From contig NZ_CDMW01000001.1 in NCBI RefSeq assembly GCF_001078705.1, positions 1,047,541 to 1,111,540 on the forward strand: DNA of 64,000 nt, in the 5' to 3' direction. Position numbers and translations under genes: made by a program. The notes below the pieces were generated by a model, which saw only the letters and a list, made by a program, of their open reading frames with translations, did not search any database and was not told the origin of the DNA. The DNA comes from Streptococcus sanguinis. GTDB lineage: Bacteria; Bacillota; Bacilli; Lactobacillales; Streptococcaceae. This document shows, in pieces, positions 1 through 9,109 of this stretch; the stretch's first letter is position 1, and each line of letters begins with the position of its first letter.

Positions 1-193
1 TAATAACACAGCGACGGATATTGCAGCTGTAGTGACTGATAAATGCTTTGACTATCTGGACGGCCCAGTGAAATGCGTCTGCGCGCCAAATGTGCCAGTA
101 CCATTTGCGGTGAATTTGGAACAGCTCTATATCCCTAATGCTGATAAGGTTCTGACTGTTGCTGCAGAATTGATTGACGATCTGAAGAGATAG
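1..193 (+). CDS. 2-oxoacid (acetoin/pyruvate) dehydrogenase E1 beta subunit, C-terminal end (partial)
   Basis: Only the last 63 codons are present, in the frame beginning at base 2 and ending at TAG 191-193. The residues (GPVKCVCAPNVPVPF, then EQLYIPN) match the transketolase C-terminal region of the thiamine-dependent E1 beta subunits that decarboxylate pyruvate or acetoin with E1 alpha. The E2 gene follows 13 bases later, which supports the call and a shared operon. Whether the substrate is acetoin or pyruvate cannot be told from this fragment. A second complete complex of this type lies at 29.2-35.4 kb. Confidence 0.85.
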   Translation, partial: NNTATDIAAVVTDKCFDYLDGPVKCVCAPNVPVPFAVNLEQLYIPNADKVLTVAAELIDDLKR

Positions 194-206
194 AAGGGAG
201 GCAAGT

Positions 207-1466
207 ATGGCTACAGAAATTGTAATGCCTAAGCTAGGCTTAACAATGACCGAAGGTCTGATAAATAACTGGCTGGTCAAGGAAGGCGACACCGTAGCTG
301 CTGGTCAGCCTGTCTTGGAAATCAGTTCTGAAAAATTGACCAGCGATGTAGAGGCTCCAAGCGCAGGAGTGATTTTAAAAATTATCAGTCAGGCGGGCGA
401 TACTGTCCCGTGCAAGAAAGTAATTGCATGGATTGGTGAAGCAGGAGAATCTATTCCAGGTATGGAGACGGAAGAAGTTTCTGCGAATAAATCAGAAAGT
501 GATAAGGGAGCAGTTGATTCAGAGCCAGAGCTAGCTGAAAAAACTGTGGCAGCAAGTTCCAACACTGTCGGAAAAAATGAAAAAGGTCGTATTTTCATCA
601 CTCCGCTGGCTCGCAAGATTGCTAAGGAAAAAGGATATGATATTTCCATGATTTCAGGAACGGGAGGCAAGGGCCGCATTACCCGACGGGATGTAGAGAA
701 TCATAAACCAGAGGCACTCCCAACCCAAGCACCGGAAAGTAGTTTAGCAGTCCTTCAGCCAACTAGTCAGGCTGACTACGGTGCAGGATTGACAGGTATG
801 CGTAAGACTATTGCAGAGCGGATGATGAATAGTCTCCAGACATCTGCTCAGGTCACCTTGCACCGTAAGGTGGATATTAGTCAGCTGATGGCCTTTAGAC
901 AGGATATGAAGGATAAGGTGGCTTCTCCACTAGAAAACGGAGAAATCAGCATCACGACTCTGCTGACAAAGGCAGTTGCCAAGGCGTTGAAAGATCACCC
1001 TCAACTCAACGCTTGGTATTTCAATGGTCAGTATCAGGAAGTAGAAGATATTCATATCGGTATTGCAACGGCACTTAGTGATGGTTTGGTGGTGCCAGTC
1101 ATTCGTCACGTGGATAAGCTAACGCTGGCTGACTTGGGCCTGGCTATCAAAACAGAGGCCAATCAAGCTCGTAAAGGCGCTTTAGATCCAGCTCTTTACT
1201 CAGGTTCAACCTTCAGTATTACCAATCTCGGGGGAGCAGGGATTGAGTATTTCACTCCTATCCTAAATACTCCAGAAGTGGCGATTTTAGGAGTTGGTGC
1301 CCTGCAAACGGCGCTGGCTCTTGACAGCCAAGGACAGGTCTATGAGCATAAATTCCTGCCGCTCAGCCTGACTTTTGACCATCAAGTCGTAGATGGTCAG
1401 CCTGCTGCGGAGTTTCTAGCCAGTTTAGCGGACAAGTTGGAATCTCCTTACGACTTGGTTTTCTGA
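207..1466 (+). CDS. dihydrolipoamide acetyltransferase E2 of a 2-oxoacid dehydrogenase complex
   Basis: This 419-residue protein moves the acetyl group from E1 to CoA as the core of an acetoin/pyruvate dehydrogenase complex in the cytoplasm. It has the classic domain order: lipoyl domain at residues 1-77 with the lipoylated lysine K43 (SSEKLTS), a flexible acidic linker, a peripheral-subunit-binding domain at about 131-167, and the catalytic domain at about 190-419 with H392 and D396 in the HxxxDG motif. The GAAGGGAGG ribosome site 6 bases upstream supports the start. It follows an E1 beta gene, but no E3 gene follows; E3 may lie left of the window or be shared. Its layout differs sharply from the E2 at 32003-33046, which has no lipoyl domain. 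Confidence 0.9.
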   Translation: MATEIVMPKLGLTMTEGLINNWLVKEGDTVAAGQPVLEISSEKLTSDVEAPSAGVILKIISQAGDTVPCKKVIAWIGEAGESIPGMETEEVSANKSESDKGAVDSEPELAEKTVAASSNTVGKNEKGRIFITPLARKIAKEKGYDISMISGTGGKGRITRRDVENHKPEALPTQAPESSLAVLQPTSQADYGAGLTGMRKTIAERMMNSLQTSAQVTLHRKVDISQLMAFRQDMKDKVASPLENGEISITTLLTKAVAKALKDHPQLNAWYFNGQYQEVEDIHIGIATALSDGLVVPVIRHVDKLTLADLGLAIKTEANQARKGALDPALYSGSTFSITNLGGAGIEYFTPILNTPEVAILGVGALQTALALDSQGQVYEHKFLPLSLTFDHQVVDGQPAAEFLASLADKLESPYDLVF

Positions 1467-1507
1467 TAAAAGAATGAATAAAGAATTTCATTCCTGAATG
1501 ATAAAGA

Positions 1508-1555
1508 AAAAGGCTAGCTGTTTATATCACTTATTAACAGTTGGCTTTTATGTAT
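1508..1555 (+). terminator. intrinsic terminator after the E2 gene
   Basis: AAAAAGGCTAGCTGTT and AACAGTTGGCTTTT form an imperfect stem around a loop of about 18 bases, ending in a short T run. It closes the E1/E2 operon before the regulator gene. Confidence 0.65.
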
Positions 1556-1709
1556 TATATCATCCTCTTGCTTTAAATTTATAATGGTCAGATAAGGAAA
1601 TGACAGGATGATAGGGAGTAAGTTCTAAGGCTCTAAGTGGATGGATAAAGCTGCGTTATAAGATAAATTGAATGACGATAATGGGAGAAAAATATCAGTG
1701 AGGTAGAAT

Positions 1710-4310
1710 ATGAAGGTTGCCAAAACACTAGTCTTAGAATATCTAGAGCAAGAATTACTAAAGAATAATAAGCAAGGCCTTGAAACGAAAGTAATTGCTG
1801 CTGCTTTAGGAATGCAACGCTCAAATGTGAGCACTATTTTGAATCAATTGGTAAAAGAAGGGATACTTGTTAAAGGAAATACACGGCCAGTTCAATACAA
1901 GTTAAAAGAGGTATTTGTAGAAAATCCTTTGGATTTTCCAAGCATTATAGGTGAAAATGGCAGTTTGCGAACAGCCATCCAGTTAGCACAAGCAGCTATT
2001 CTATACCCAAATTATGCCCTTCCAGTACTCATTTTATCCGAGGTCGGTGCTGGTAGAACTCACTTCGTTAATAAAATGATGGAGTTTGCTATTAAAAATC
2101 AAGCGATTAGTAAACCTCAGTTGTTTGAAAAAATTAACTGCTTAGACTATATTGATGTTCTGGATGATTTGCTGAAGTTGTTATTTGGCTCAGATGCGAC
2201 GAAGTCTGTATTTGAGAAAGTGGCAGAAGGAATTTTATTTATAGATAACATACAGGTTCTATCTTCGGCGGATCAAAATAGATTGATTTCCTGGCTGAAT
2301 CACAGAGAAGGAGAACAAAAGAGACGTCAGAAGAAAGGTTTGGTAATTATCGGAAGCAGGGCTAAGCTATCTGAACATTTATCCAATAAACTTCCTGTTG
2401 TAATCCAGCTGCCTTCTTATCCGAATCGACCGATTAGTGAAAAGCTAGAGTTACTAAATTACTTTTTAGCTATCGAATCAAAGAATTCTGCGCATGATAT
2501 TCAAGTACCGCGTGATGTCATTCATTCCTTCATCCTATCAGCGAATATTAGCAATATAAAAGAATTAGAATATGCAGTTCGAACTGCTTGTGCCAATGCT
2601 TTTGTAAGAAGTCTGAGGTCGGAGCTAAAAGATTTAACACTTAGTAATGACGATTTGCCCATTCCTTATCAAGGAATTCGGCATTTAGGTAGTCATAATG
2701 TAGTTAAAATCGATGAATTGATTGGCAAACGTAAGGTGCTGATTTATGATAAGGAGTTGGGATTGCTGGATTTTCCAGAGCAAGAGTCGGATGATTTATA
2801 TAACAAAATTAAATCAGAATATTCTCAGTTATCAGAAAGAGGCATTGAGCAGGATGATGTTTTTGAGGCAGTGAGAAATTATATTCAAAGCTATATTGAA
2901 TACAAACCTTTTGTTAAAAAAGAAGATGGGTTGGAAAATCTTAATCAGCTTGAGACGATTGTTTCTGCTGAAGTAATCCAGTTGGTACAAGCCTTTGTTC
3001 TATCTGTTCAAAAAGAACTCAATATAGAGCTTAATTCGACGGCATATTACGGCATCAGCCTTCATGTCAATGCGATGATCAAGCAGAAAGGCTCGTTAAA
3101 CCGGCAGTTGGATAATGATGCTATTGTGAAAGTGATTCGGGATTATCCAATAGAGTATGCACAATGTTCTAAATTTGCCAGGCAACTAGAAACAAGATTT
3201 CAACTAGCTGTTCCAATAGATGAAATCGTCATCCTAACCATGTTTATTATTGAATCCGAAAAGAAACAAGATAGTCTACGACCTATCTTGCTCTACGTTC
3301 TGCATGGTAAAGGGGTTGCCAAGTCCTTGGCTGAGTCAACCAAGATGCTGACTAAAAATAGCCAAGTGTATGGCTTTGATATTCTATTAGAAGAATCTCT
3401 AGAGGAAAGCTATCGTAAATTAAAAGAGCAAATTGAGGAGCTAGACCAAGGTTTAGGGGTCATCGTCCTCTATGATATGGGATCGATTAAGGAAATGCTG
3501 GATAAAATTCGAGAAGAAACTCTGATTAAAATCAGAGAATTTGAAATTCCCATTACTATGATTGGCATGGGGATTGCACGGCGCTGTTTGATAGAAAATG
3601 ATATTGACAGTGTCTTTCATGCTTTTCATATGGAAATGAATCAGCTTTATAAAAATCGGGACCAAGAAAAAATCATCATTACACTCTGTTATACCAGCGA
3701 AGGCGGTTCTCTTCAGCTCAAGCACTATCTTGATCAGTATTCAAAGCTGGGTTACCGTGTCATTGCGTTGTCAGTTGCTAATAAGGAGATGTTGATTGAG
3801 GAAGTGATGGCCTTAAGGAAGACCTATCAAGTTCATGCTTTTGTTGGAACTTTCGACCCCAAAATTATGGGTATCCCTTTTATTTCCATTAAAGATGTTT
3901 TTGAGCAGCCCAAGGAGCACTTAGATAAATTATTGATGTTTGTACCGACCTCTGTCAATAGCTACGATTATGAGAAAGTTTACCAATTTTTAGAAGAGCA
4001 ATTTGTCTATACTTCCTTAGCTAAGATTAAAAAGATTCTTCCTGCTATTTTAGATGAATTTGATTTTTATTATCAGCTCACAGAGGAGCAAACAATAGGT
4101 TTGTTTGTTCATATTGCGTGTCTAGTGGAGCGGACCCTTTCAGGAGAATGCTTGAAGAAGAGCAGTAAAGAAATTGCCGGTGTTATCGAAAAATTCCCTG
4201 ATGACTATAAGCACGTTAGGAAAATCATCCGAACGGTGGAGAGAAGCTTTAAGATTCTTGTAGATGACGCAGAGGTCAGTGTTTTAATTCAGATGCTGCG
4301 CAAATTATAA
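1710..4310 (+). CDS. LevR/ManR-like PRD-containing transcriptional regulator with degenerate AAA+ domain
   Basis: The 866-residue protein has the domain order of LevR/ManR regulators, which control sugar PTS operons: N-terminal helix-turn-helix (about 1-68), AAA+ domain (about 75-300), PRD (about 415-515, with H in LHVNAMI), an EIIA-Man-like domain (about 523-650, LHGKGVAKSL) and a C-terminal PRD (about 760-866, HIACLVER). The AAA+ part is degenerate. The P-loop at 110-117 reads SEVGAGRT, with Arg for the essential Lys. The Walker B at 174-181 reads EGILFIDN, with Asn for Glu. The GAFTGA loop that contacts sigma-54 is missing between LLFG and Walker B. The obvious targets are the PTS genes at 8.8-12.1 kb, but that is inference. 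The start follows a GAGG site. Confidence 0.85.
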   Translation: MKVAKTLVLEYLEQELLKNNKQGLETKVIAAALGMQRSNVSTILNQLVKEGILVKGNTRPVQYKLKEVFVENPLDFPSIIGENGSLRTAIQLAQAAILYPNYALPVLILSEVGAGRTHFVNKMMEFAIKNQAISKPQLFEKINCLDYIDVLDDLLKLLFGSDATKSVFEKVAEGILFIDNIQVLSSADQNRLISWLNHREGEQKRRQKKGLVIIGSRAKLSEHLSNKLPVVIQLPSYPNRPISEKLELLNYFLAIESKNSAHDIQVPRDVIHSFILSANISNIKELEYAVRTACANAFVRSLRSELKDLTLSNDDLPIPYQGIRHLGSHNVVKIDELIGKRKVLIYDKELGLLDFPEQESDDLYNKIKSEYSQLSERGIEQDDVFEAVRNYIQSYIEYKPFVKKEDGLENLNQLETIVSAEVIQLVQAFVLSVQKELNIELNSTAYYGISLHVNAMIKQKGSLNRQLDNDAIVKVIRDYPIEYAQCSKFARQLETRFQLAVPIDEIVILTMFIIESEKKQDSLRPILLYVLHGKGVAKSLAESTKMLTKNSQVYGFDILLEESLEESYRKLKEQIEELDQGLGVIVLYDMGSIKEMLDKIREETLIKIREFEIPITMIGMGIARRCLIENDIDSVFHAFHMEMNQLYKNRDQEKIIITLCYTSEGGSLQLKHYLDQYSKLGYRVIALSVANKEMLIEEVMALRKTYQVHAFVGTFDPKIMGIPFISIKDVFEQPKEHLDKLLMFVPTSVNSYDYEKVYQFLEEQFVYTSLAKIKKILPAILDEFDFYYQLTEEQTIGLFVHIACLVERTLSGECLKKSSKEIAGVIEKFPDDYKHVRKIIRTVERSFKILVDDAEVSVLIQMLRKL

Positions 4311-4337
4311 AATTGTAAGTTGGAGTCGCAAACCAAT

Positions 4338-4424
4338 AAAAAAGCACCTAACTCTCATTACCGTTTTAGTCGGGATATATATTTCCGATTTCTGTGGTAA
4401 TGTTGTGATTTAGATGCTTTTTTA
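4338..4424. terminator. bidirectional terminator between convergent genes
   Basis: AAAAAAGCACCTAA...CATTACC pairs imperfectly with GGTAATG...TTTAGATGCTTTTTT. It sits between the regulator (+) and the MATE gene (-) and has a T run in both directions. Confidence 0.6.
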
Positions 4425-5771
4425 CATGTGCTCTTGCACAAGATTATGCAGCCATTTTCCTGAGAAGACACGAGGGATTCCCCAGATTGGCTTGAGAATG
4501 TCTTCGCCATTTATCACAAGAAAGATTAGCCAAATGGGAGCCTGTAGACCAACCAGAGCATAGCCAAGTGGAATGCTGAAGAGCCAGACAGGTAAAATAT
4601 CTAGCAGGCAGGCATAGTTGGTATCGCCTCCGCTACGTAAAATCCCGACGATTAAAACAACACTAAAAGCTTTTGGGATAAACAACAGGGCATTTAATTG
4701 AATCATCAAGATGGTTAGCTGCTCTGTCTGATTGCTTAAGTTGTAGAGTTTCAGGGCTAAGGGAATTGCCCAGATGAGTAGGACGCTGACGATGAGCCCG
4801 ATGAGAGGTAGTAGAAGTAAGAAGCGCTTGGCTTCTTGTAAGGCTTTTTCTACTTGATTCTCTCCGATGGTATTGCCTAGTATAACAGCTACGGCATTTC
4901 CTGCACCACGCACAAAGACAAAACCAATTTGAGCAATGGCGCTAGCAATCTGGGTAGAGGCCACCACTTCAGTACCTAGTAGCCCGATGATGGCCAATCC
5001 AATTGATGTTCCAAGAGACCAAGCGCCTTCATTGAAGACGACTGGCAAGGTTTTTTTCAAAAATTGATAAATAAAGTCTTTGTGGAAGGCAAAGAGTTCA
5101 GCTATGCTAGCGGCTCCAGCCATCCTTGTTCGATAGACACCAAATACTAACAAGCAAAGCTCTAGCAATCGAGCAATAAAGGTGGCAATAGCAGCACCAA
5201 CCAGTCCAAGTTTAGGAAATCCAATCAGTCCAAAAATAAGGACGGCATTGCCAATGATATTGGTCGCCATGGATAGTAGACTAGCAAGAGTTGGCAAGAA
5301 AACTTCGTTACTACAGCGACACATGGTGGCTAATGAGGTTGTGATAGCTGTCATCAGGTAGGTCCAGGAGACGATAGATAGGTACTGGGCACCCAACTGA
5401 ATAGCTTCGGTATCATGAATATAAAAGCCAATCAGTTGCTTGGGAAAAAGTAAAGCGACTAAAGTAAAGGAAGCGGAGATGAGCCCGCTCAGCATATAGA
5501 CCAATCCCAAGGTTTTTCTCATATCAGCAATTCGCTGGGCTCCCCAGTATTGGGCCATGAAGACAGAAGCTCCGCTACCAATACCAAATTGTACAATAGT
5601 CAAGAGGAAGAAAATCTGGTTGGCAGCGCCAGCAGCTGCGATTTGTTTTTCCCCTAGCTGGCCAATCATGACAACATCAGCTAGATTGACAGCGCTGGCC
5701 AGTAGAAATTGAAGAGAAAAGGGTAGGCTGAGACGTAAGAATTGTTTCAGAAATGTTTTCTTTTCACTCAC
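4422..5771 (-). CDS. MATE-family multidrug/Na+ efflux transporter
   Basis: About 449 residues with twelve predicted hydrophobic helices and the two-fold MATE pattern (early helix with ASAVNLADVVMIGQLG, and GAGNAVAVILG at the start of the second half). These carriers export cationic or aromatic compounds in exchange for Na+ or H+. I place the start at GTG 5771 (VSEKKTFLKQF) rather than ATG 5807, because GGGAGGTGAG lies about 6-14 bases upstream of the GTG and nothing comparable precedes the ATG. It is convergent with the PRD regulator and downstream of the GH20 gene. Its substrate cannot be inferred. Confidence 0.85.
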   Translation of the reverse strand: MSEKKTFLKQFLRLSLPFSLQFLLASAVNLADVVMIGQLGEKQIAAAGAANQIFFLLTIVQFGIGSGASVFMAQYWGAQRIADMRKTLGLVYMLSGLISASFTLVALLFPKQLIGFYIHDTEAIQLGAQYLSIVSWTYLMTAITTSLATMCRCSNEVFLPTLASLLSMATNIIGNAVLIFGLIGFPKLGLVGAAIATFIARLLELCLLVFGVYRTRMAGAASIAELFAFHKDFIYQFLKKTLPVVFNEGAWSLGTSIGLAIIGLLGTEVVASTQIASAIAQIGFVFVRGAGNAVAVILGNTIGENQVEKALQEAKRFLLLLPLIGLIVSVLLIWAIPLALKLYNLSNQTEQLTILMIQLNALLFIPKAFSVVLIVGILRSGGDTNYACLLDILPVWLFSIPLGYALVGLQAPIWLIFLVINGEDILKPIWGIPRVFSGKWLHNLVQEHM

Positions 5772-5922
5772 TGTCTCACCTCCCTTCGTTTCAAATAGGA
5801 TAAGCAATCAGTATGTCCAGTAAGCCGATGTCTAGAAATTTGATGTTCTTTTTGAATTGGATGCTTCTGATTCCTCATAAACTTCGATCTTTCTACCTGA
5901 TAGCTTGAACTAAGCCTCAAGT

Positions 5923-7884
5923 TTAGTGATAATAGACAATTTGATCAACAAAAATTTGATAATCTTTGTCAGCTTCTGTTTGAACTGCTACATTCTTCAA
6001 TTCCTTTTCAGGATAAGGGTTTTGAATAGGAAATGCGAAGAAAGTTTGCTGCTCTTTTTGATAAGGTTTGGTTCTAAGCGAGACTTCAAATAATTGCTCA
6101 TCTACTTTATAGATAGGTTCACCAGGTAAAGGGTTGGTATTGGTAGTTCGATCCCATTCAACACTTGTTTTGCCAATGTTTTCTCCAAAGATAATGGGAA
6201 CAGTGAACTCGGTTTGATCAGCATAGGTCAGTAGGATATTTCCGATTTGATAGGTTTCCATTTCAGGGAAGACACCGTCCACAAACCATTGGTATTCCAC
6301 AAAATAGTCAGTAGCATAGCCAATTTCAATCCAGCTAGGCTGCGCGAGTGGTTCAAGGCTGCGCGAGTGGTTTTGCAGGTCAGGATAGTGGTAATGGAAG
6401 AGATATGATAAGGTTTTATCACGGATTGTCGCATAGTCTTCATCACGATAGTCATGATTCCAAAACATCTCGTAAGCATAGGCCAAGCCGAAGAAAATGA
6501 CATTTCTCTGCAAGATTACCTCATTTAAGGTGCTCCAGTTGGAGATGATAGCCCCCTTGCTCCCCTTCTTCAAATGTTCAGCCCAATGCGGAAAGAGATA
6601 GCCTTCAAAATTACCATAACGGATGCTAAAGCCTTCTTCCAAAACTTCATCTTCCAGTTTTTCATCCAAACTCCAGAGCCAATGGAGAATCTCGACATCT
6701 TTGGGAATCTGATGAATAGCCTGCCAGGTTGCCGGCATGATGCCAACTTTTGTGCCTGTATCCTTTTTGAACTGGGGGGTGTACATGATGATTTCTGCTC
6801 CACCAAAAGGCCCTGCATCAGGAACGATAGCATTTTTCAGTAACTTGTCTCCCCAAATCATGGTTCGGACATTTTTCTGCTTGAGGTGGTCATAAATCTT
6901 GATAATGTCCTCTGCAAAGATGTCTGCTCCAGCCTTCCCTTTGCAGCGGTCACACATGGCAATTGAATAGTATTCATCATGCCCGATATTGATGACTTCA
7001 GGTTCAAAGACATCAATGATTTCATCCAGAACATCAAAGAGGAGTTCATAAGAGGCAGGATTTGATGGGCAGTAAGTGTCCGGATAAGGATCTTCAGGGA
7101 TTTCTGCGATTTCAGGGTGGCCAAGCATCAGGTAGTCACAGTGGCCAAGAGAGGGTACCTCAGGAATCACTTCAAAAAATCGTTCCTTACAGTAGAGGAC
7201 CAGATCTTTAACATCATTTTGACTTAGAAACTCCCCATCACCATTTTCCATGTGAATGGCATTCTTGTACCAAGGGAAGGTATAGTCTTGGATTTCTTTG
7301 GTCTTGCCAGAGTATTCAGCCATATCAGCACAATATTTAATCCACTCCTGGTTAATTTCAGGGTGTTTTTTATATTCCATAGCACCGCCGATTTCAATCA
7401 TGAGAGTATTGTACTTGAAGAAAGCAAGCATGTCCACAAATTGCTTGAAGAAATCCATATTCTTACGAGACGGTAAAAAGACCTTGAGGCCCCGCTCAGA
7501 ACAGACAGGTTCGTCATAGACCAAGCCATAAGGCAAGTAGCCATCCTGTAACATTTGAATAATTGAAATTGCCCCATAAAATAAGCCACGTTTGGACAAG
7601 GCATAAACGAAAATACCGTCTTCAGTAATCTTTACGATGTGCGCTTCAGTATTGGATGGATAGGGAAGTGAAAAGGACTGCATGACCTCTTGTCCGACTT
7701 CTCGGGAAATCCCTTCTATGAAATGAATGGCAGAGAAAGCTAGTTGTCCATTATTTCTTGCTCTTGGATGAGCCAGTAAGGTGTCGGTCAAAATAGGCAA
7801 CGGGCTAAATATTTTAGTTTCTTTAGTGAAATAGCGACCGCTGTTTTCTTGTTTCCAATATTGAGGTGTGATGCCTTGTTTCAT
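5923..7884 (-). CDS. GH20 family beta-N-acetylhexosaminidase, intracellular
   Basis: 653 residues. The GH20 catalytic pair D303-E304 sits in INIGHDEYY, with the barrel running from about 130 to 480 and a beta-rich tail after it. GH20 enzymes remove terminal GlcNAc or GalNAc by substrate-assisted catalysis. There is no signal peptide or cell-wall anchor, so it should act on imported sugars. The start has an AAGGAG site 8 bases upstream. It lies between a MATE gene and a DUF3284 gene on the same strand, opposite a Lac-type PTS with a GH1 enzyme, suggesting joint use of GlcNAc-containing oligosaccharides. A 17-bp out-of-frame direct repeat lies at 6337-6372. Confidence 0.88.
   Translation of the reverse strand: MKQGITPQYWKQENSGRYFTKETKIFSPLPILTDTLLAHPRARNNGQLAFSAIHFIEGISREVGQEVMQSFSLPYPSNTEAHIVKITEDGIFVYALSKRGLFYGAISIIQMLQDGYLPYGLVYDEPVCSERGLKVFLPSRKNMDFFKQFVDMLAFFKYNTLMIEIGGAMEYKKHPEINQEWIKYCADMAEYSGKTKEIQDYTFPWYKNAIHMENGDGEFLSQNDVKDLVLYCKERFFEVIPEVPSLGHCDYLMLGHPEIAEIPEDPYPDTYCPSNPASYELLFDVLDEIIDVFEPEVINIGHDEYYSIAMCDRCKGKAGADIFAEDIIKIYDHLKQKNVRTMIWGDKLLKNAIVPDAGPFGGAEIIMYTPQFKKDTGTKVGIMPATWQAIHQIPKDVEILHWLWSLDEKLEDEVLEEGFSIRYGNFEGYLFPHWAEHLKKGSKGAIISNWSTLNEVILQRNVIFFGLAYAYEMFWNHDYRDEDYATIRDKTLSYLFHYHYPDLQNHSRSLEPLAQPSWIEIGYATDYFVEYQWFVDGVFPEMETYQIGNILLTYADQTEFTVPIIFGENIGKTSVEWDRTTNTNPLPGEPIYKVDEQLFEVSLRTKPYQKEQQTFFAFPIQNPYPEKELKNVAVQTEADKDYQIFVDQIVYYH
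6337..6372. repeat. 17-bp direct repeat inside the GH20 gene
   Basis: AGGCTGCGCGAGTGGTT occurs at 6337-6353 and again at 6356-6372. The 19-base period is not a multiple of three, so the copies encode different residues (HSRSL and PLAQP). Confidence 0.9.
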
Positions 7885-7967
7885 AATCTACTCCTTGAAC
7901 TATCTGAATATCTGCTAGTCATAAAAAATCTGGGCGCAGAAAAGAAGGTATGGATCGGACTTGCCTT

Positions 7968-8405
7968 TTACTGAGTTTTCGCCTTTCTAGCCTTCTCGAT
8001 TTCCCCTTGAATCTTATAAAGATTTTCCGAAAGGCGACCAAAGTAGAGAAGCTCTCCCATCCACTTGATGAGCTTGCTTTTTGAATTTTTTGTCAATTTA
8101 TTTTGTTCTTGTTCTAGCGTAACCTCAAGCCCTTTTGAGCAAGGCTTGGTCTTGTAGGAAGTAATCGTTTTTTCACTGTGGGACGATATTTGAATGACGT
8201 AGGTTTCATGGCGACGATAGTCCAGAATCTCATAATCAGTCTTGGTATAGACATTGTCTGACAATTTTGAGTAACGAAGTCCTTTCTTTAACCTATCTAT
8301 CTTTTTTGTTTGATCGTCAGCTTGATTGATTTGATTCAGAAACTCGTTTTCCAAGAAGTCATAAAATTCATCTGAAGTGACTTGGAGTTCTCTAATAATC
8401 TTCAT
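7968..8405 (-). CDS. DUF3284 family protein
   Basis: A 145-residue soluble, charged protein without membrane segments. Its length, the opening pattern (MKII, a polar stretch, FYDFLENEFL) and its position resemble DUF3284 proteins, which are commonly coded beside cellobiose/lactose-type PTS operons and have no established function. It is divergent from the PTS operon starting at 8777 and precedes the GH20 gene on the same strand (gap 83 bases). The family call comes from memory of the pattern and is moderate; a role linked to PTS sugar use is inference from neighbours. Confidence 0.6.
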   Translation of the reverse strand: MKIIRELQVTSDEFYDFLENEFLNQINQADDQTKKIDRLKKGLRYSKLSDNVYTKTDYEILDYRRHETYVIQISSHSEKTITSYKTKPCSKGLEVTLEQEQNKLTKNSKSKLIKWMGELLYFGRLSENLYKIQGEIEKARKAKTQ

Positions 8406-8776
8406 AAATTAAGTATATAATAAGCCCTTGTGGAAAGTAACCCCTTTAGGGAAATGAGACGGTTTTTAGAGCTTTTTAATACTCTTTAGCTTTGTGTTAT
8501 ACATTATCATAAAAAACGATTATTTTTTATACACTAATTTTACGATAGGTTTTAAAATATATTAAGGGAACTATTTAAAAATAGCGAGTGCCAGTGGTAA
8601 AGCACGCAAGAAACTATTGCTGTAAATTTTTTATAACAAATTGAGTATGAATGGCATTTGAAAATGGATACACTAAGCTAGAAAACTGTATATTAAGAAA
8701 ATATAAACGCTTTTGACAGTGGAATAGCGCTATAGTAAACTGTGGGTAAGAAGTCAAATTGAAAGGAGGAGTTTGT
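8406..8776. other. AT-rich divergent intergenic region
   Basis: 371 bases between the DUF3284 gene (-) and the PTS operon (+). It holds the PTS promoter at 8713-8741. A 14-base stretch at 8702-8715 (reverse strand CAAAAGCGTTTATA) matches a catabolite-response element at about 11 of 14 positions and overlaps the -35 box. A perfect 10-bp palindrome ATAGCGCTAT lies at 8724-8733 in the promoter spacer. I see no ORF or further structure in 8410-8700. Confidence 0.6.
8713..8741 (+). promoter_or_regulatory. sigma-A promoter of the PTS-GH1 operon
   Basis: TTGACA (8713-8718), a 17-base spacer and TAAACT (8736-8741) form a good vegetative promoter. No sigma-54 type -24/-12 element is visible, although the nearby PRD regulator is of the sigma-54-activator family. 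A palindrome in the spacer is a plausible operator. Confidence 0.7.
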
Positions 8777-9109
8777 ATGGAAGAATGGAATAGTTCAGCG
8801 GAGATTATTGCCATGTCCTTAATTGCCAATTCTGGTGAAGCCCGATCCTTAGCTTTTGAAGCACTTAAAAAAGCAAAACTTGCAGAATTTGATGCAGCTA
8901 AGGAATTAATGGATGAGGCAAATAGTGTAATTTTAAAGGCCCATCATTCCCAAACAGATTTATTGCAGGAAGAAGCACAAGGAAACGGTCATCAGTTGAG
9001 TATATTGCTTGTTCATGCACAAGATCATTTTATGACGAGTCTCTTGGCCATTGACCTTATCACCGAGATGATTGAGCTGTATTCCAATAGAGAAGGAGAA
9101 AGACAATGA
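8777..9109 (+). CDS. PTS Lac/cellobiose-family IIA component
   Basis: 110 residues, all-helical Lac-family IIA. H80 in LLVHAQDHFM is the phosphorylation site that takes phosphate from HPr and passes it to IIB. The start is ATG 8777 (MEEWN) with AAAGGAGG at 8762-8769; an upstream in-frame codon inside this ribosome site is not credible. The stop overlaps the IIB start (ATGA), so translation is probably coupled. First gene of the IIA-IIB-IIC-GH1 operon. Confidence 0.92.
   Translation: MEEWNSSAEIIAMSLIANSGEARSLAFEALKKAKLAEFDAAKELMDEANSVILKAHHSQTDLLQEEAQGNGHQLSILLVHAQDHFMTSLLAIDLITEMIELYSNREGERQ

Noticed and set aside
8600-8776. Sigma-54 promoter for the PTS operon
   Set aside because: No GG-N10-GC type -24/-12 element was found; a good sigma-A promoter is present.
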